Numbered from the stretch's first letter, positions 46,400-56,615 are shown. The stretch is DNA of 64,000 nucleotides from Methanoculleus sp. 7T (GCF_023195915.1 NZ_JALPRP010000002.1:310001-374000); one strand, 5' to 3'. The notes: generated from the sequence alone by a model not told the origin. A program made the numbers and translations.

Positions 46400-46963
46400 T
46401 CAGGAAGAAGCGCCTGTGTCGGGAAGAACCCTGACCGGCCCGGTGATCGTGCAGGGTGCGCTGCCTTCGGGGCGCACCTTGACGGTCAGGCCCTCGCCGA
46501 CAGGGATGGGGCGGTCGAGGTTGACCCGGATCGTGCAGTCCTCCCCCGCCTCAAGGAGGGTGCCGCCCTCACCGCCGGATGGCGGTGTTGCCGTCCACAT
46601 CCCCGGCCCCGGGAGAGAAGCCCCGGACTGCGTGAGAACCTCGAGGTAGGTTCCCGCCATGACCGTCACGGTGACCCGGGAGAGGTCGACGGGCCCGCCC
46701 TCTCCTGTGTGGGTGATGCGAAAGGCGAGGGCATCGATGTAGCCGCCGGAGAGTTCAGGGACCGACGAGGAGCCGGTGACTTCCCCGACCGGCGCGAGAT
46801 GCGGTTCGCCTGCGGTCAGGACCGGGTATGCGCCCGCATCGGCCGAGGGCCCGCCGCCCATGGCGCCCGCTCCGAGTGAGACGAATGAGAAGAGCGTGGT
46901 GACGGTGATGAACGCCGCAAAGATCGCCGCAAGCTCCAGTGTGCAGGCCTCTCTCCCCCCCAT
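46400..46963 (-). CDS. Archaellin/pilin-like secreted protein
   Basis: 187 aa. A very short class III-like leader (MGGRE) is followed by a hydrophobic helix (CTLELAAIFAAFITVTTLFS, then FVSLGAGA) as in archaellins, with the conserved Glu at about +4 after the expected cut. The remainder is beta-rich with many Gly, Thr and Val. No other archaellum gene is nearby. It may form a pilus or an accessory filament. A TATA box precedes it. Confidence 0.75.
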   Translation of the reverse strand: MGGREACTLELAAIFAAFITVTTLFSFVSLGAGAMGGGPSADAGAYPVLTAGEPHLAPVGEVTGSSSVPELSGGYIDALAFRITHTGEGGPVDLSRVTVTVMAGTYLEVLTQSGASLPGPGMWTATPPSGGEGGTLLEAGEDCTIRVNLDRPIPVGEGLTVKVRPEGSAPCTITGPVRVLPDTGASS

Positions 46964-46993
46964 AGTAACGCCACTGGTAAGACCCGGATACGA

Positions 46994-47007
46994 GTATATA
47001 AATATAT
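46994..47007 (-). promoter_or_regulatory. TATA box of the pilin gene
   Basis: An A/T block (ATATATTTATATA on the minus strand) lies about 35 nt before the ATG at 46963, giving a leader of about 10 nt. Confidence 0.55.
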
Positions 47008-47083
47008 CGCGTATGCGCGGTCGGTCCGGAAGCCTTTGCAGAAGCCTGTAGTGCTGGTCGCCGAGTGGGGAGATACCCGTACT

Positions 47084-47093
47084 GATATATATT
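47084..47093 (+). promoter_or_regulatory. TATA box of the RNase P RNA gene
   Basis: GATATATATT is centred 25 nt before the 5' end of the RNase P RNA inferred from its P1 helix. Confidence 0.65.
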
Positions 47094-47113
47094 CTCTACA
47101 CAAAATATTAGAT

Positions 47114-47466
47114 GGGAGAGGGAGAGTGCGGCCGACGGTGGCACACCTTGTGCTGCTGAGGAAAGTCCTCCCACCAGCCAGACACGCAGCCGCATGCAAG
47201 TGCGGGTGGCGAGAGTCACGGCAATGACACAGAAACGACACGGCCCGCCGTCAGTGATGAAACGACCGAGCCCCCGTTACAAGGGGCGAGAAGCGCGGTC
47301 ATCTCCGCGCCGCAACTCGTTGAACGTAGCGTCGGGATACGATGAAACGGTGAATCCCTGCGGGTGCAAACCAGAGTAGGGCAGATGGATTGTCTGGTAT
47401 CCGCCCAGGTATGGCGCTTAGCTGAATGCCGCACAGAACAGAAGGAGGCTTACTCCTCCCACTCCT
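47114..47466 (+). ncRNA. rnpB: RNase P RNA
   Basis: Catalytic RNA that trims 5' leaders of tRNA precursors. Conserved pieces: GAGGAAAGTCC (47158-47168, CR I), ACAGAAAC (47229-47236, CR II), GGGTGCAAACC (47362-47372), and ACAGAACAGAAGGAGGCTTA near 47433-47452 (CR V). The ends are set by helix P1: GGAG-A-GGGAG (47115-47124) pairs with CTCCC-A-CTCC (47456-47465). Its length of about 350 nt fits archaeal type A. Short ORFs here are accidental. Confidence 0.9.
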
Positions 47467-47610
47467 TGCTATGGCAAACTCTTCTCTTTGAAGCGTATCC
47501 CTATCCCTATATCCGGTCCGGGTTGTTCTCACCCGTGGGTATCCTAAAACAGCGATGAACCTCTTAGGGCCGCCGGTGCGATTGTATCTCTTGTTGGTCC
47601 CCTGACGGAG

Positions 47611-47636
47611 GGGCTTTCGTCCGTATCCGAAAGCCC
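47611..47636. terminator. Perfect 9-bp hairpin between convergent genes
   Basis: GGGCTTTCG (47611-47619), an 8-nt loop and CGAAAGCCC (47628-47636) form a perfect stem that ends at the stop codon of the leftward 89-aa gene and follows rnpB. It may end or protect transcripts from both sides. There is no long T run, so the terminator role is uncertain. Confidence 0.45.
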
Positions 47637-47906
47637 TCAGCCTTTCCCCTTTAGTTTCAGTTCGATCTCATCAAACGTCACCACATGCGAATCGAAGACG
47701 TCGCCCCGGTCGTTCACGAAGAGTTGGACGAAGATCTCGGCAAGCGTGTTCTCCAGCGATACGACGTCCCTATGCTCCGCTCTGACGTCGAAGCCGAGGG
47801 ACTCCAACTCACTGCGGACGGCGTCTTGGGTGTGGTAGGTCGAGAGGATGTCCCTGACTTTTGCGAGGATGTTATGCTGCTCCTCTTTGTTCACGGCCAT
47901 ACTCAC
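47637..47906 (-). CDS. Small acidic protein of unknown function
   Basis: 89 aa from GTG 47906 (or ATG 47900). A TATA-like TTAATATA (47920-47927) fits a leaderless start. Helical N-terminal half (EEQHNILAKVRDILSTYHT), then DVRAEHRDVVSLENTLAEIF and a final beta stretch. No family recognised; it looks like a conserved small methanogen protein, intact and with normal composition. Confidence 0.6.
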   Translation of the reverse strand: MSMAVNKEEQHNILAKVRDILSTYHTQDAVRSELESLGFDVRAEHRDVVSLENTLAEIFVQLFVNDRGDVFDSHVVTFDEIELKLKGKG

Positions 47907-47989
47907 CCAATAAGCCCGGTGCTATATTAACCTCTCCGGGAGGTTGTGCGGGCAAACGTATAAGTGAAAAAATTACCTATAGTAATAAT

Positions 47990-48544
47990 ATGGAGATACC
48001 CACCCCGGCCGAACTGCGGGAAAAGAGGATTCGCATGGGCTTGAAGCAGGCAGATGTAGCCCGGATGGCCGGAATCAGCCAATCCATGGTCGCGCGGATC
48101 GAAGCGGGCAGTGTGGACCCGAGGGTCAGCACGCTTGCGAAGATCGTTGAAGTCCTGCAGGCTGCGGAACACTCGGCGATTACGGCGGCCGACGTGATGA
48201 ACTCGCCCGTGCTCTTCGTCGCTCCAGACGACCCCGTCAGCCGCGCCGTCGAGATCATGGGCCAAAACGGCATCTCCCAGCTGCCGGTGCTCGAGAACGG
48301 GATACCGGTGGGGTGCGTATCGGAGTCGGGGATCATGAACGCCATGGAAGAGGGCGGGTTCCATCAGACGCACCAAAAACTGGTGCGGGACTGCATGGAA
48401 CCGGGTTTCCCGACGGTTCCCCCGACGGCGCCTATCGACACGATCGTCCACCTCCTGCATCATAACCATGCGGTTATCGTGCTTGAGAAAGGGAAGGTGC
48501 AGGGCGTCATCACCAAGCACGACCTGATATCGTTGATCACGTAG
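47990..48544 (+). CDS. HTH-CBS transcriptional regulator
   Basis: 184 aa. The ATG at 47990 lies about 28 nt after CGTATAAGT, so leaderless. An XRE-type helix-turn-helix (about residues 5-58: MGLKQADVARMAGISQSMVA) is followed by two CBS domains (about 65-120 and 128-184: TAADVMNSPVLFVAPDDPVS, VRDCMEPGFPTV, GVITKHDLISLI). CBS pairs bind adenosyl ligands, so this regulator probably answers to the energy or SAM state. Divergent from the 89-aa gene. Confidence 0.9.
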   Translation: MEIPTPAELREKRIRMGLKQADVARMAGISQSMVARIEAGSVDPRVSTLAKIVEVLQAAEHSAITAADVMNSPVLFVAPDDPVSRAVEIMGQNGISQLPVLENGIPVGCVSESGIMNAMEEGGFHQTHQKLVRDCMEPGFPTVPPTAPIDTIVHLLHHNHAVIVLEKGKVQGVITKHDLISLIT

Positions 48545-48551
48545 GGTTTTT

Positions 48552-49220
48552 CTAGAGCAGAGAGACGAGGTCCCTGAGGACCGCCTCGGGGTCGTCGGCC
48601 TTGACCACGCTTGAGGCCAAGAGGACGCCGCAGGTCCCGAGGTCGACGGCTATTTTCACGCATTCGCCGGACTGGATGCCTGCCCCGGTCAGAACTCTGA
48701 CGTCCGGGTTCACCGCCCTGACGGCGTTGACGGACCGCTCGATGATCCCCGGGTCGGCCTTCGAGACCGAGACCCCGCTCCCGATCAGTTCCGGGGGCTC
48801 GATCGCCACGTAATCGGGCCGGAGGACGGCTGCGGCGGCGCTTGTCGCGTCGTTGTTCGTGCAGACGACCGATTCGAGGTGGAGCCTTCGTGCCGCTTGG
48901 ACGCAGGCGTCGATATCGGCGAGGGTGAGGCGGCGTTCGGAGTGGTTGATCAGAGTGCCGCGTGCACCGGCCGATCTGATCGCCTCGGGCAGAATATGGC
49001 CGGTATGAGCCCCGGGCGCGATCGCATCGATATGCTGGGCGTAGACGGGTATCGCGTAGTGCTGGCTCAGCGGGCGGATCTCGGTGTAGACCGGCGCGAC
49101 CCCGATGACGACCCCGCTCTCTCTTGCCACAGTCTCGGCCGCAGCGGCGATCCGGTGAGCGTTTTGGCCCATACCTTCCTGATAGGTCTTCAGATTGACC
49201 AGAATCAACGGTGAAACCAT
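48552..49220 (-). CDS. tpiA: Triosephosphate isomerase
   Basis: 222 aa, the short archaeal form. It interconverts dihydroxyacetone phosphate and glyceraldehyde 3-phosphate. Active-site residues: Asn and Lys in [10 protein letters not shown], His in [10 protein letters not shown], Glu in [12 protein letters not shown], and the phosphate loops [10 protein letters not shown] and [11 protein letters not shown]. The start is ATG 49220, or ATG 49226 two codons earlier; the longer open frame to 49682 covers repeats. Convergent with the HTH-CBS gene. Confidence 0.95.
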   Translation of the reverse strand: MVSPLILVNLKTYQEGMGQNAHRIAAAAETVARESGVVIGVAPVYTEIRPLSQHYAIPVYAQHIDAIAPGAHTGHILPEAIRSAGARGTLINHSERRLTLADIDACVQAARRLHLESVVCTNNDATSAAAAVLRPDYVAIEPPELIGSGVSVSKADPGIIERSVNAVRAVNPDVRVLTGAGIQSGECVKIAVDLGTCGVLLASSVVKADDPEAVLRDLVSLL

Positions 49221-49695
49221 ATTCATCACGTCTGCCAGATAGGTTGCTCCTTCTGATATTAACTCTGATGCCGAAGAACCGGCGATGGGGCGGCCGGGAG
49301 GATGGATCATTTGGCGGCGGAACCCCGTTATGGTTCTTGTCCCGATATCTGGACGAAGAAGCCCGGCACAACGGATCGTGGGAGTATCGCCACGGGGGGG
49401 TAGAGACAGGGGCGGGGGGCCGGCCCCCCTCCCCTGCAACCCCTCCCCCAGACGCGATATCCAGCAGAAGTCCGTGGATGGGGAGTGCGAGGAGCAGAAC
49501 GCTCGGTGTTCGAGCCGAGCGTAGTGAGCCTGAGTACCAATAAGTAGAGAAACCCAGCCCAACTGATACATGCAGGTGAGTCCCGCCATTGCGTTGTACA
49601 AAATCTTCTTCACCAAACGAGAACCCGTCCTTGGTGGCGCACAGGCCCCTCCCAGCCTGAGACCTCTATGCCCGCTCGGCACATCACAACCAGCT
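49221..49695. repeat. Intergenic region with GCGATATCC repeat and hairpin
   Basis: No gene. A GC-rich run with CCCCTCCCCTGCAACCCC leads to GCGATATCCAGCAGAAGTCC at 49454-49473, a relative of the elements at 9447 and 54013. Next to it CGCTCGG-N7-CCGAGCG (about 49500-49520) forms a 7-bp hairpin. The 5' end of the TIM gene and the 3' end of the U32 gene border it. Confidence 0.55.
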
Positions 49696-52236
49696 TCAAT
49701 CAGGGAGTCCCCTGGCGAAATGTCCGCAGGTGATGCCGCCGAGGGACCGCTGTTTCACCTCATCCTTGAGTGCGGGGAGCACACCGAGGTCTCCCCGGCC
49801 CACGGCCTCGATTCCCGTCCGGTAGAGCCCGGCCATATCCCCGGCGTAGCGGGGTCCCCGCCCCCGCGCGTCGATGGCGACCGCGTCGATCCGCATCCCT
49901 GCGATCTCGGACAGGCGGTCGATCAGGCAGGTCTCGACCGCGTTTGCGATATATGTTCTCCCCTCACCGTCGCACCGGAGCGGGAAGACGCGGTTCCTCT
50001 GGTCCTGCAGACCCAAGAACCGCCCGCCGGTTTTTTCACCAAAGACCCCAGCCACCAAGCGGTCCTCGGTCACCATCGCCTCGATGTTGCCCTGCACGAG
50101 CACCTCCAACTCTGGAGCGCCCCCGGCCGTCTCCGCGAGCCCTGCAAGGTCGGCGGCCGGGAGTTCGGGGGATGCCGTGCACCGCAGGAAGAGCGGGGCC
50201 AGTTCCGCGGCGGTGCGGTGGTTCCAGACATTCAGCCCGGCGGCGGCAAAAAGCCTCATCCTGGGTTCGGCCCGCCTCACCGCGTCCGCAGCGCCGAGCC
50301 CGCTCACCATGACCCCGCGGACGCCTGCGTCGTAGAGCGACGGGAGGAGCGGGGCCGCCGCATCGAGGAACCTGCGCCTGGTGATCGACGGCCACTTCCA
50401 GACAAGGTCCGCACCCCCCTCCCGGCAGACGGCGGCGGCCTCTTCGAGGAGGTCGGGGGTCACGGGGCCGCAGGGTTCAAGGTAGACGGTCCGTGCGCCG
50501 CTCCGGACGGCGGCCTCCGCACCCTCCAACGTGTCGGTGTAGACCGAGACCGACGGGAGCCGGGGCTCCCCGCCCCGCCCCGCCGTGCGCATCATCCCGG
50601 CAATCGTCGCTTCGGCCCGCTCCCGGGCCGCACGCACCGCATCCGGTCCCGGGCGCCGTGCGGCGAGCACGGCCTCCTCGACCTTTTCTAAGAATGTCCG
50701 GCGAACCCGGTTCAACTCACCGAGCGGTGCAAAGAGACCGCCCGGGTAGCGGAGGTCCATCCTGCGGACTATAAACGGCGTCCCCCCGGTCTTTCCGAAC
50801 TGCTCCGCGATATCTTCCGGGGCAAGCGGCCGGTTCCGTGCCGGCTCCATCTGCAGGTCCGCCCGGTAGGAGACCCGGAGCGGTTCGCCGCCGCCCCGAG
50901 CGAGCACTGCTTCCAAGCAGGGCGTGCCGTCCTCCCAAGCGACCGTCACGTCGATCGGCAACTGCGGGAGCGGCTTTTCCATGATCCGTTTTGCACGCTC
51001 TTCGAGGTCCGCGCTCTTCGTCAGGAAGACCCTGGCGCCGCGCCCGACGGGCGCCGGGACCCCGAGCCGAACCATGCCGCGGCGGACGGCAGGTGTGCCG
51101 CGGACGACCGCTCCCACGTCCCGGTCGGGATCGTCCGTGCAGAAGGCCAGCCCGTCGCCGGAACGGGGCGCGAGGTCGCCGGCGAGGCGCACGGTCGCCT
51201 CCTGCCTCCGCGGGTCGTAGCCGACGACCGTGCCGAGCATGACGCCCCGGTTCCCGGGCCGGTTGCGGGCCATGATATCGGAAGCGCCGAGGATGTAGCC
51301 CTCCGTGAACTCCCGGTTGAACGCGAGCGCGAGGTCCCGCATATCCTCCCGCGAGGGCGACCAAGCCTCTCCGGCGGCGATCGCATCGAGGGCACGCCGG
51401 TAGATGCTCACGACCGTGGCGACGTACTCGGCCGAACGCATCCTCCCCTCGATCTTGAGTGATTCCACCGTTGCCCGAGCGATCCGGTCAAGGTAGGGGT
51501 ACACGGCCAGATCGCGTGTCGAGAGCAGGTAGTGGTCCTTTGCGGGCACGGCCTTAAGATCCGCCGGACGGCCGTAATCGTCCATCTCCCCGACCATAAG
51601 CCGGTAGGGCTTCCTGCACGGCTGGGCGCACATCCCCCGGTTCCCGCTCCGCCCGCCGATGACCGAGGAGAGGAGGCACTGGCCCGAGTAGCAGTAGCAG
51701 AGCGCACCGTGGGCGAAGACCTCGATGCCGATCCCCTGTGCCTCCGCGATATCCTCGATCTCGGGGAGCGTGAGTTCCCGTGCCAGCACGACGCGGGAGA
51801 ACCCCTCCCTCGCGGCCCGGGCCACACCTTCACGGTTGTGGATAGTCATCTGGGTGGAGGCATGGAGAGGAAGGTCGGGGACCACTTCCCGTGCGAGCGA
51901 CGCCACCCCGATGTCCTGCACCAAGACGGCATCGACCCCGGTCTCGTAGAGCCGGACGAGGTAACGGACCACGTCGGGGAGTTCGGCGTCCCGAACGAGG
52001 GTGTTGACGGTGACGTAGACCTTGACGCCCCTGATGTGCGCGTAATCGACGGCGGATCGGAGTTCCTCGTCGGAGAAGTTCGCCGCGTAGCGCCGGGCTC
52101 CAAAACGCCTCCCGGCAAGGTAGACCGCGTCGGCGCCGGCGGCAACCGCTGCGGCCAGGGCCTCCGGCGACCCGGCCGGCGCAAGCAGTTCCGGCGACGT
52201 ACCCGGCCTGTGTTCCTGAGGGTGTTCGTGCGGCAT
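49696..52236 (-). CDS. U32 family protein, two-domain (RlhA/TrhP-like)
   Basis: 846 aa. The N-terminal U32 domain has [56 protein letters not shown] and [14 protein letters not shown], with the cysteines expected for the iron-sulfur site of U32 RNA-hydroxylation proteins. A DUF3656-type middle part and a second, diverged U32-like barrel (about 560-840) follow. Members modify tRNA or 23S rRNA at cytidine/uridine positions; older annotation calls them peptidases or collagenases. Monocistronic. Confidence 0.85.
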   Translation of the reverse strand: MPHEHPQEHRPGTSPELLAPAGSPEALAAAVAAGADAVYLAGRRFGARRYAANFSDEELRSAVDYAHIRGVKVYVTVNTLVRDAELPDVVRYLVRLYETGVDAVLVQDIGVASLAREVVPDLPLHASTQMTIHNREGVARAAREGFSRVVLARELTLPEIEDIAEAQGIGIEVFAHGALCYCYSGQCLLSSVIGGRSGNRGMCAQPCRKPYRLMVGEMDDYGRPADLKAVPAKDHYLLSTRDLAVYPYLDRIARATVESLKIEGRMRSAEYVATVVSIYRRALDAIAAGEAWSPSREDMRDLALAFNREFTEGYILGASDIMARNRPGNRGVMLGTVVGYDPRRQEATVRLAGDLAPRSGDGLAFCTDDPDRDVGAVVRGTPAVRRGMVRLGVPAPVGRGARVFLTKSADLEERAKRIMEKPLPQLPIDVTVAWEDGTPCLEAVLARGGGEPLRVSYRADLQMEPARNRPLAPEDIAEQFGKTGGTPFIVRRMDLRYPGGLFAPLGELNRVRRTFLEKVEEAVLAARRPGPDAVRAARERAEATIAGMMRTAGRGGEPRLPSVSVYTDTLEGAEAAVRSGARTVYLEPCGPVTPDLLEEAAAVCREGGADLVWKWPSITRRRFLDAAAPLLPSLYDAGVRGVMVSGLGAADAVRRAEPRMRLFAAAGLNVWNHRTAAELAPLFLRCTASPELPAADLAGLAETAGGAPELEVLVQGNIEAMVTEDRLVAGVFGEKTGGRFLGLQDQRNRVFPLRCDGEGRTYIANAVETCLIDRLSEIAGMRIDAVAIDARGRGPRYAGDMAGLYRTGIEAVGRGDLGVLPALKDEVKQRSLGGITCGHFARGLPD

Positions 52237-52356
52237 CTGTCGGGTACCATTCGCCCCGCCGGCCTATATATCCCTCCACGGATCTGCGGGCGGCACCCGG
52301 TAAAAAGCGGGTATCCTTTTTGGGAGAGAGAACGATGTGGAGAGAAGGCTTGAATC

Positions 52357-53157
52357 ATGGACCATGTAGGAATTATCGGATATGGACATATGGGGAGCAT
52401 GCTGGTGAGCGGTTTTCTCGCATCAGGAGTGCTCCGCATCGATGAGGTCGTGGTTGCGTCCCGGAGCCGGGGGAGCCTGGACGCGTGCGCAGCAGCATGG
52501 CCTGGCATCGGCATCGCCGCGACGAACGCAGAACTCGCACGGAGGTGCCGTCTGATCATCATCGCCGTCAGGCCGCAGGAGATACGAGGCGTCCTCAACG
52601 AGATCGTTCCGGTGATGGACGGAGATGAGCATATCGTCTCGCTCGCCGCCGGCATCAGTCTGGAGGAATTGGAGGCGGCGTTTACGGGTTCGGTTACCCG
52701 GGCGGTGCCCACGGTCACCTCGGAGGTCGGGCAGGGGACGACGCTGATCTGCCACGGGCGGCAGATCGGGATGAACGACGCTCTCCGGGCGGAGGGGCTC
52801 TTCTCTGCCGTCGGGGATGTGGCGCTCGTCGGAGAGGAAGACCTCCCGGCGGCCACGCTTCTTTCGAGTTGCGGGCCGGGGCTGCTTGCCGCCGTCATCG
52901 AGGAACTGGCGGGTGCAACGGCCCGTGCGAGCGGGCTTTCGCCCGACCGGGCGCTTTTGCTGGCAACGGAGATGGTCACGGCCACGGCCGCCTACCTGAA
53001 AGAGACCGGCGAGGCGCCCTCCGACCTGATCCGTCGGGTTGCGACCGGCGGCGGCATCACCGAAGTCGGGGTGCAGGGACTCCGGGAACGGCTGCCGGGG
53101 GTCCTCGACGAGGTGTTCGCCGCCATGCTGGAGCGCTCCGATACGGTGGGGAAGTGA
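52357..53157 (+). CDS. proC: Pyrroline-5-carboxylate reductase
   Basis: 266 aa. The last step of proline synthesis. N-terminal Rossmann motif VGIIGYGHMGSMLVSGFL, IIIAVRPQEIRGVL, AVPTVTSEVGQGTTLI, and the C-terminal helical signature DLIRRVATGGGITEVGVQGL, close to the ProC consensus. The gene is divergent from the U32 gene and stands alone; proA and proB are not in the window. A related reductase of different substrate is possible. Confidence 0.85.
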   Translation: MDHVGIIGYGHMGSMLVSGFLASGVLRIDEVVVASRSRGSLDACAAAWPGIGIAATNAELARRCRLIIIAVRPQEIRGVLNEIVPVMDGDEHIVSLAAGISLEELEAAFTGSVTRAVPTVTSEVGQGTTLICHGRQIGMNDALRAEGLFSAVGDVALVGEEDLPAATLLSSCGPGLLAAVIEELAGATARASGLSPDRALLLATEMVTATAAYLKETGEAPSDLIRRVATGGGITEVGVQGLRERLPGVLDEVFAAMLERSDTVGK

Positions 53158-53251
53158 CGGGTGTCACGAGGTTATTGCATTCTCGACGAGCGCTATCCCG
53201 CGAGGATGCGGGCAGACCTTTAAGTGATAGGGGGATTATACTCCGGTAGAT

Positions 53252-53881
53252 ATGAAGATCGTCGTCTCAGTGGAGAATGCAAGCGTTATCGACGAGGTGG
53301 TGGAGTACAACCCGACGTTCATCGAGATCAGGCTTGACCGGATGGACGGAGACCTGCTGGACCAAGTCCGTGCGATCCGTGAGAAGACCGCCATTCCCCT
53401 GATTGCCACGCTGAGGAGCAGGGAAGAAGGAGGGATGTTTGTCGGCAATGCGGATCTCTGGGCCCGGATCATCGGTCCGCTTACGAGGTACGTCGATTTC
53501 GTAGACGTCGAAGCTCGCTACCGAGACCACGCGCCGTTCATCAAGAGCCAGGGAATTCAGATCCTCGCCTCTCTCCACACGAACGAGATGCCCACCCCGC
53601 CGGAGTTAGCAAAGATCGAGGGTATGCTCAGGTCCTACGGCGACATCCCGAAGATCGTCGTGAAGCCCCGCACCAAGGACGACCTCCTTGCGCTTGTCGC
53701 GTTCACTCACCAGGCGCAAAAGCCCATCTGCACAAGCATCATGGGCGCCGAGTTTCGTTACGCCCGCGCGATCCTGCCCCTCTTCGGGTCGGAGTTCGCG
53801 TTCTGCCATGCCGGCACCCCGACGGCCGAGGGACAATACCATATACGTGAGATGCGGCAGATCGCGGACCTGTTGAAGTGA
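53252..53881 (+). CDS. aroD: 3-dehydroquinate dehydratase, type I
   Basis: 209 aa. It removes water from 3-dehydroquinate in the aromatic pathway through a Schiff base. [25 protein letters not shown] (catalytic His region), [13 protein letters not shown] (Lys) and [14 protein letters not shown] are the expected blocks. TTTAAGTGATAG about 30 nt upstream may be the promoter. It faces the main aromatic operon, which lacks this step, across a 383-bp repeat-bearing spacer. Confidence 0.95.
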   Translation: MKIVVSVENASVIDEVVEYNPTFIEIRLDRMDGDLLDQVRAIREKTAIPLIATLRSREEGGMFVGNADLWARIIGPLTRYVDFVDVEARYRDHAPFIKSQGIQILASLHTNEMPTPPELAKIEGMLRSYGDIPKIVVKPRTKDDLLALVAFTHQAQKPICTSIMGAEFRYARAILPLFGSEFAFCHAGTPTAEGQYHIREMRQIADLLK

Positions 53882-54264
53882 ATAGAACGGCGGGAGGGTG
53901 ACTGGCGGGTTTCGGGTCGCCGACCGCGGGGAGCGTAAGAAACCCGAAGGGTTTCGAGTTGGGAGTTCGAGCACCGAGAGGTGCGATGGGGGACCGGGGA
54001 GACCCCCCCGAGACGATATCCGTCATGGTCCAGTCTACGGGGTTTTTGGCAACTTCTTGCTCTCCCCTCTGTTACAACTCGTATTTGGCGGTCAACGTTC
54101 TAACCGGGTCAAACGGTACCTATGCTAAAGCGCAGATAATTGCGTATAATGTCCCGCGAGGAACTGGAGCCTGAGATGCTGTCTGGTTATCATGGCGCGT
54201 CCAACGGAGCGGCGGGTATCTGAACTCCTTTCCTTATCCGGAACAGAATTTGGGCACCTGTATC
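53882..54264. repeat. Intergenic region with two hairpins and a GATATCC repeat
   Basis: No gene. Hairpin 1 is GAAACCC-GAA-GGGTTTC (53939-53955). Hairpin 2 is GCACC-GAGA-GGTGC (53971-53984) within GAGTTCGAGCACC. The repeat ACGATATCCGTCATGGTCCA follows at 54013-54032. The rest to the aroC stop holds nothing recognised. Confidence 0.6.
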
Positions 54265-55266
54265 CTACTCCCCGCCCCATCCCCGATACTTCGCCTGCTC
54301 AAGCATCGTATCGAGGATAACAAGTGCAAGCATGCACTCCGCGACCGGGACGATGCGGGGGGCGATGCAGGGGTCGTGCCTCCCCGCAACCGTTATCTCC
54401 CGCTCTTCTCCGGCCGTATCGACGGTCTGCTGCGTCCGGCGTATCGAGGGCGTCGGCTTGACTGCGATCCTGACGACGATATCCTGGCCGGTGCTGATCC
54501 CGCCGAGGACCCCGCCCGCGTGGTTGCTTGCAAATCCGGCTTTGCCGATCGGGTCGTTCATCTCGCTCCCGAGCAGCCCGGCGGCGCCGAACCCCTCGCC
54601 GATCTCGACGCCCTTCACTGCACCGATGCCCATCATCGCCCCGGCGATGGCGGCGTCCAGTTTCCCAAATACTGGGTCGCCGAGGCCGGCCGGGCATCCG
54701 GCCGCCGTCACCTCGACGACCCCGCCCACGGAATCCCCCGCATCCCGGGCGGCTAGGATCTCCGCTTCCATCGCTCCCGGCTCGGTCGCTCCGTGAACCT
54801 CGACGACCCTTCCCCCGACCGTGATGCCGTAGGGCGCAAGGCAGCGCACCGCCACCGCTCCGGCCGCGACGCGGGCGAGGGTCTCCCGCCCGGAACTCCT
54901 CCCGCCGCCCCGGTGGTCGCGGAGCCCGTACTTCGCTTGGTAGGTGTAGTCGGCGTGTCCGGGCCTGAAGACGTCCCGGAGCGCATCGTAGTCCTCCGAG
55001 CGGACGTCGCGGTTTCGGACGACGAGCGCTATCGGGGCGCCGGTCGTCCGCCCCTCAAACGTCCCCGAGAGGATCTCAACCCGGTCGAGCTCCTGCCGTG
55101 CCGACTCAAGCGGGCTCTTCCCCGGCCGCCTCCGGTCGAGGTAGGGCTGGATGTCGGCCTCCGTGAGGGGGACGCCGGGCGGGCAGCCGTCGACGACCAC
55201 GCCCATCGCCTTCCCGTGGCTCTCACCAAACGTCGTGCACCTGAAGTTTCTCCCGAAGGTGTTCAT
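54265..55266 (-). CDS. aroC: Chorismate synthase
   Basis: 333 aa. It forms chorismate from EPSP with reduced flavin. The start is ATG 55266, overlapping the stop of aroKE as ATGA. Family blocks: [54 protein letters not shown], and [19 protein letters not shown]. It is the last gene of the operon. The final step of the common pathway. Confidence 0.97.
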   Translation of the reverse strand: MNTFGRNFRCTTFGESHGKAMGVVVDGCPPGVPLTEADIQPYLDRRRPGKSPLESARQELDRVEILSGTFEGRTTGAPIALVVRNRDVRSEDYDALRDVFRPGHADYTYQAKYGLRDHRGGGRSSGRETLARVAAGAVAVRCLAPYGITVGGRVVEVHGATEPGAMEAEILAARDAGDSVGGVVEVTAAGCPAGLGDPVFGKLDAAIAGAMMGIGAVKGVEIGEGFGAAGLLGSEMNDPIGKAGFASNHAGGVLGGISTGQDIVVRIAVKPTPSIRRTQQTVDTAGEEREITVAGRHDPCIAPRIVPVAECMLALVILDTMLEQAKYRGWGGE

Positions 55267-56615
55267 GCAAGCATCTCCCTCACCAGTTCTGGCGAGACCG
55301 CAATCCCGGTGATCAGGCGGAACTGTTCCGCCGCCTGGTGGACGAACATCTCGGTGCCCGGTATCACCTCGCACCCGGCCTCCTTCGCCGCCCTGATGAG
55401 AGGCGTCTCCGGCGGCGTGTAGACGAGGTCGAAGACGGTCGTCCCCGCTCTAAGGTCGCCGGGGGCAAGCAGGCTCCGGGTGTCGGGCTCCATCCCGACC
55501 GGGGTTGCGTGTACCACCACATCGGCGTTGCTCCCCCTAAAGTCTTCCAGTGCCCCCCACCGGCACCCGAACCGCTCCGCAAGCCTCCGTGCCGCATCCG
55601 GTGTCCGGGCAAGCACCGTCACGTCCATATCGAGCGATACGAGGGCATAGACCGCCGCGGCCGCCGCCCCTCCTGCGCCGAGGACAACCGCCCTGGCGCC
55701 CCGACGGTGGGCGAGCGGGGCCCGAACGCCCAGCCAGTCGGTGTTATGGCCGTACATCCGGCCGCCGCAACGGACTACGGTGTTTACCGCCCCGATCGCC
55801 GCCGCATGGTCGTCAACCTCGTCGATGTGGCGCATAACGTCGGCCTTGAACGGGATGGTGACCGAGAGCCCTTTTAGGGGGAGGAGGTTTGCGAGGCGGA
55901 TGATCGTCGCCGCATCCGGCCACTCGAAGCGGGTGTAGCGGTAGTGCATGCCAAAGTGCGCAAAGAGCCGGTTGTAGAGAAGCGGGCTCTTGCTGTGGGC
56001 GCAGGGGTTGCCGGCGATGGCGCATACCCGGAGGCCTGGGTCTTGGTCGATCATCTCCCCGAGATCCGAAAGCCCGAGCCGCCCGAGGAGGCCGTCGCGC
56101 TCACGCTTCTCGTCCGGGGAGATCTCGGCATCCCGGAGAATCAGGTCCGCAACCTCGTCCGGCATGCGCCTTCCGGTATCGATGCAGGTGTCGGCCGCAC
56201 CGAGGTAGGCCTCCTTCCTCCGGGCAAGGAGGGTCTGCACCTCCTCTGCCGGCGGTAGCCCGGTCAGCCCCGGCCGGTCGCTCCCGGCGATCCGTTCATG
56301 AATGACGTCGGGCGGGGCCGAGAGGAGGAAGACCGTGCCGTGCCACCGGAGGTCGGCGACGTTCGCCGGGTCCGAGACCGCCCCGCCGCCGGTGCTGATA
56401 ACGCCCTCTGCAGTCCGGAGCGACGCGATCGCCTCCCGTTCGAGAGCCCGGAAGTGCGCCTCACCGTGCCGTCGGAAGATCTCCGGGATCGGCATCCCGG
56501 CCCGGCGCTCTACAAGCGTATCGGTATCAAAGAACGGCGCCTGCAACCGGTCGGCGAGGATCCGCCCGACCGAGGTCTTCCCGGTCCCCCGGAAGCCGGT
56601 GAGGACGACCTTCAT
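55263..56615 (-). CDS. aroKE: Fused shikimate kinase - shikimate dehydrogenase
   Basis: 450 aa. Residues 1-165 are a bacterial-type shikimate kinase: Walker [40 protein letters not shown] and the LID residues SDRPGLTG. Residues about 185-450 are shikimate dehydrogenase: [30 protein letters not shown] with the catalytic Lys, [16 protein letters not shown], and [16 protein letters not shown]. The two catalyse consecutive steps in the order dehydrogenase then kinase. Methanogens more often use a GHMP-type shikimate kinase, so a P-loop kinase in fusion is notable. ATGA overlaps join it to aroA and aroC. Confidence 0.92.
   Translation of the reverse strand: MKVVLTGFRGTGKTSVGRILADRLQAPFFDTDTLVERRAGMPIPEIFRRHGEAHFRALEREAIASLRTAEGVISTGGGAVSDPANVADLRWHGTVFLLSAPPDVIHERIAGSDRPGLTGLPPAEEVQTLLARRKEAYLGAADTCIDTGRRMPDEVADLILRDAEISPDEKRERDGLLGRLGLSDLGEMIDQDPGLRVCAIAGNPCAHSKSPLLYNRLFAHFGMHYRYTRFEWPDAATIIRLANLLPLKGLSVTIPFKADVMRHIDEVDDHAAAIGAVNTVVRCGGRMYGHNTDWLGVRAPLAHRRGARAVVLGAGGAAAAAVYALVSLDMDVTVLARTPDAARRLAERFGCRWGALEDFRGSNADVVVHATPVGMEPDTRSLLAPGDLRAGTTVFDLVYTPPETPLIRAAKEAGCEVIPGTEMFVHQAAEQFRLITGIAVSPELVREMLA

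Noticed and set aside
47194-47558. Short ORFs in the RNase P RNA gene
   Set aside because: The region has the conserved RNase P RNA blocks and matching P1 ends; the ORFs are accidental.
49227-49682. N-terminal extension of triosephosphate isomerase
   Set aside because: The extension reads through repeats and a hairpin; TIM homologues begin just before VNLKTY.
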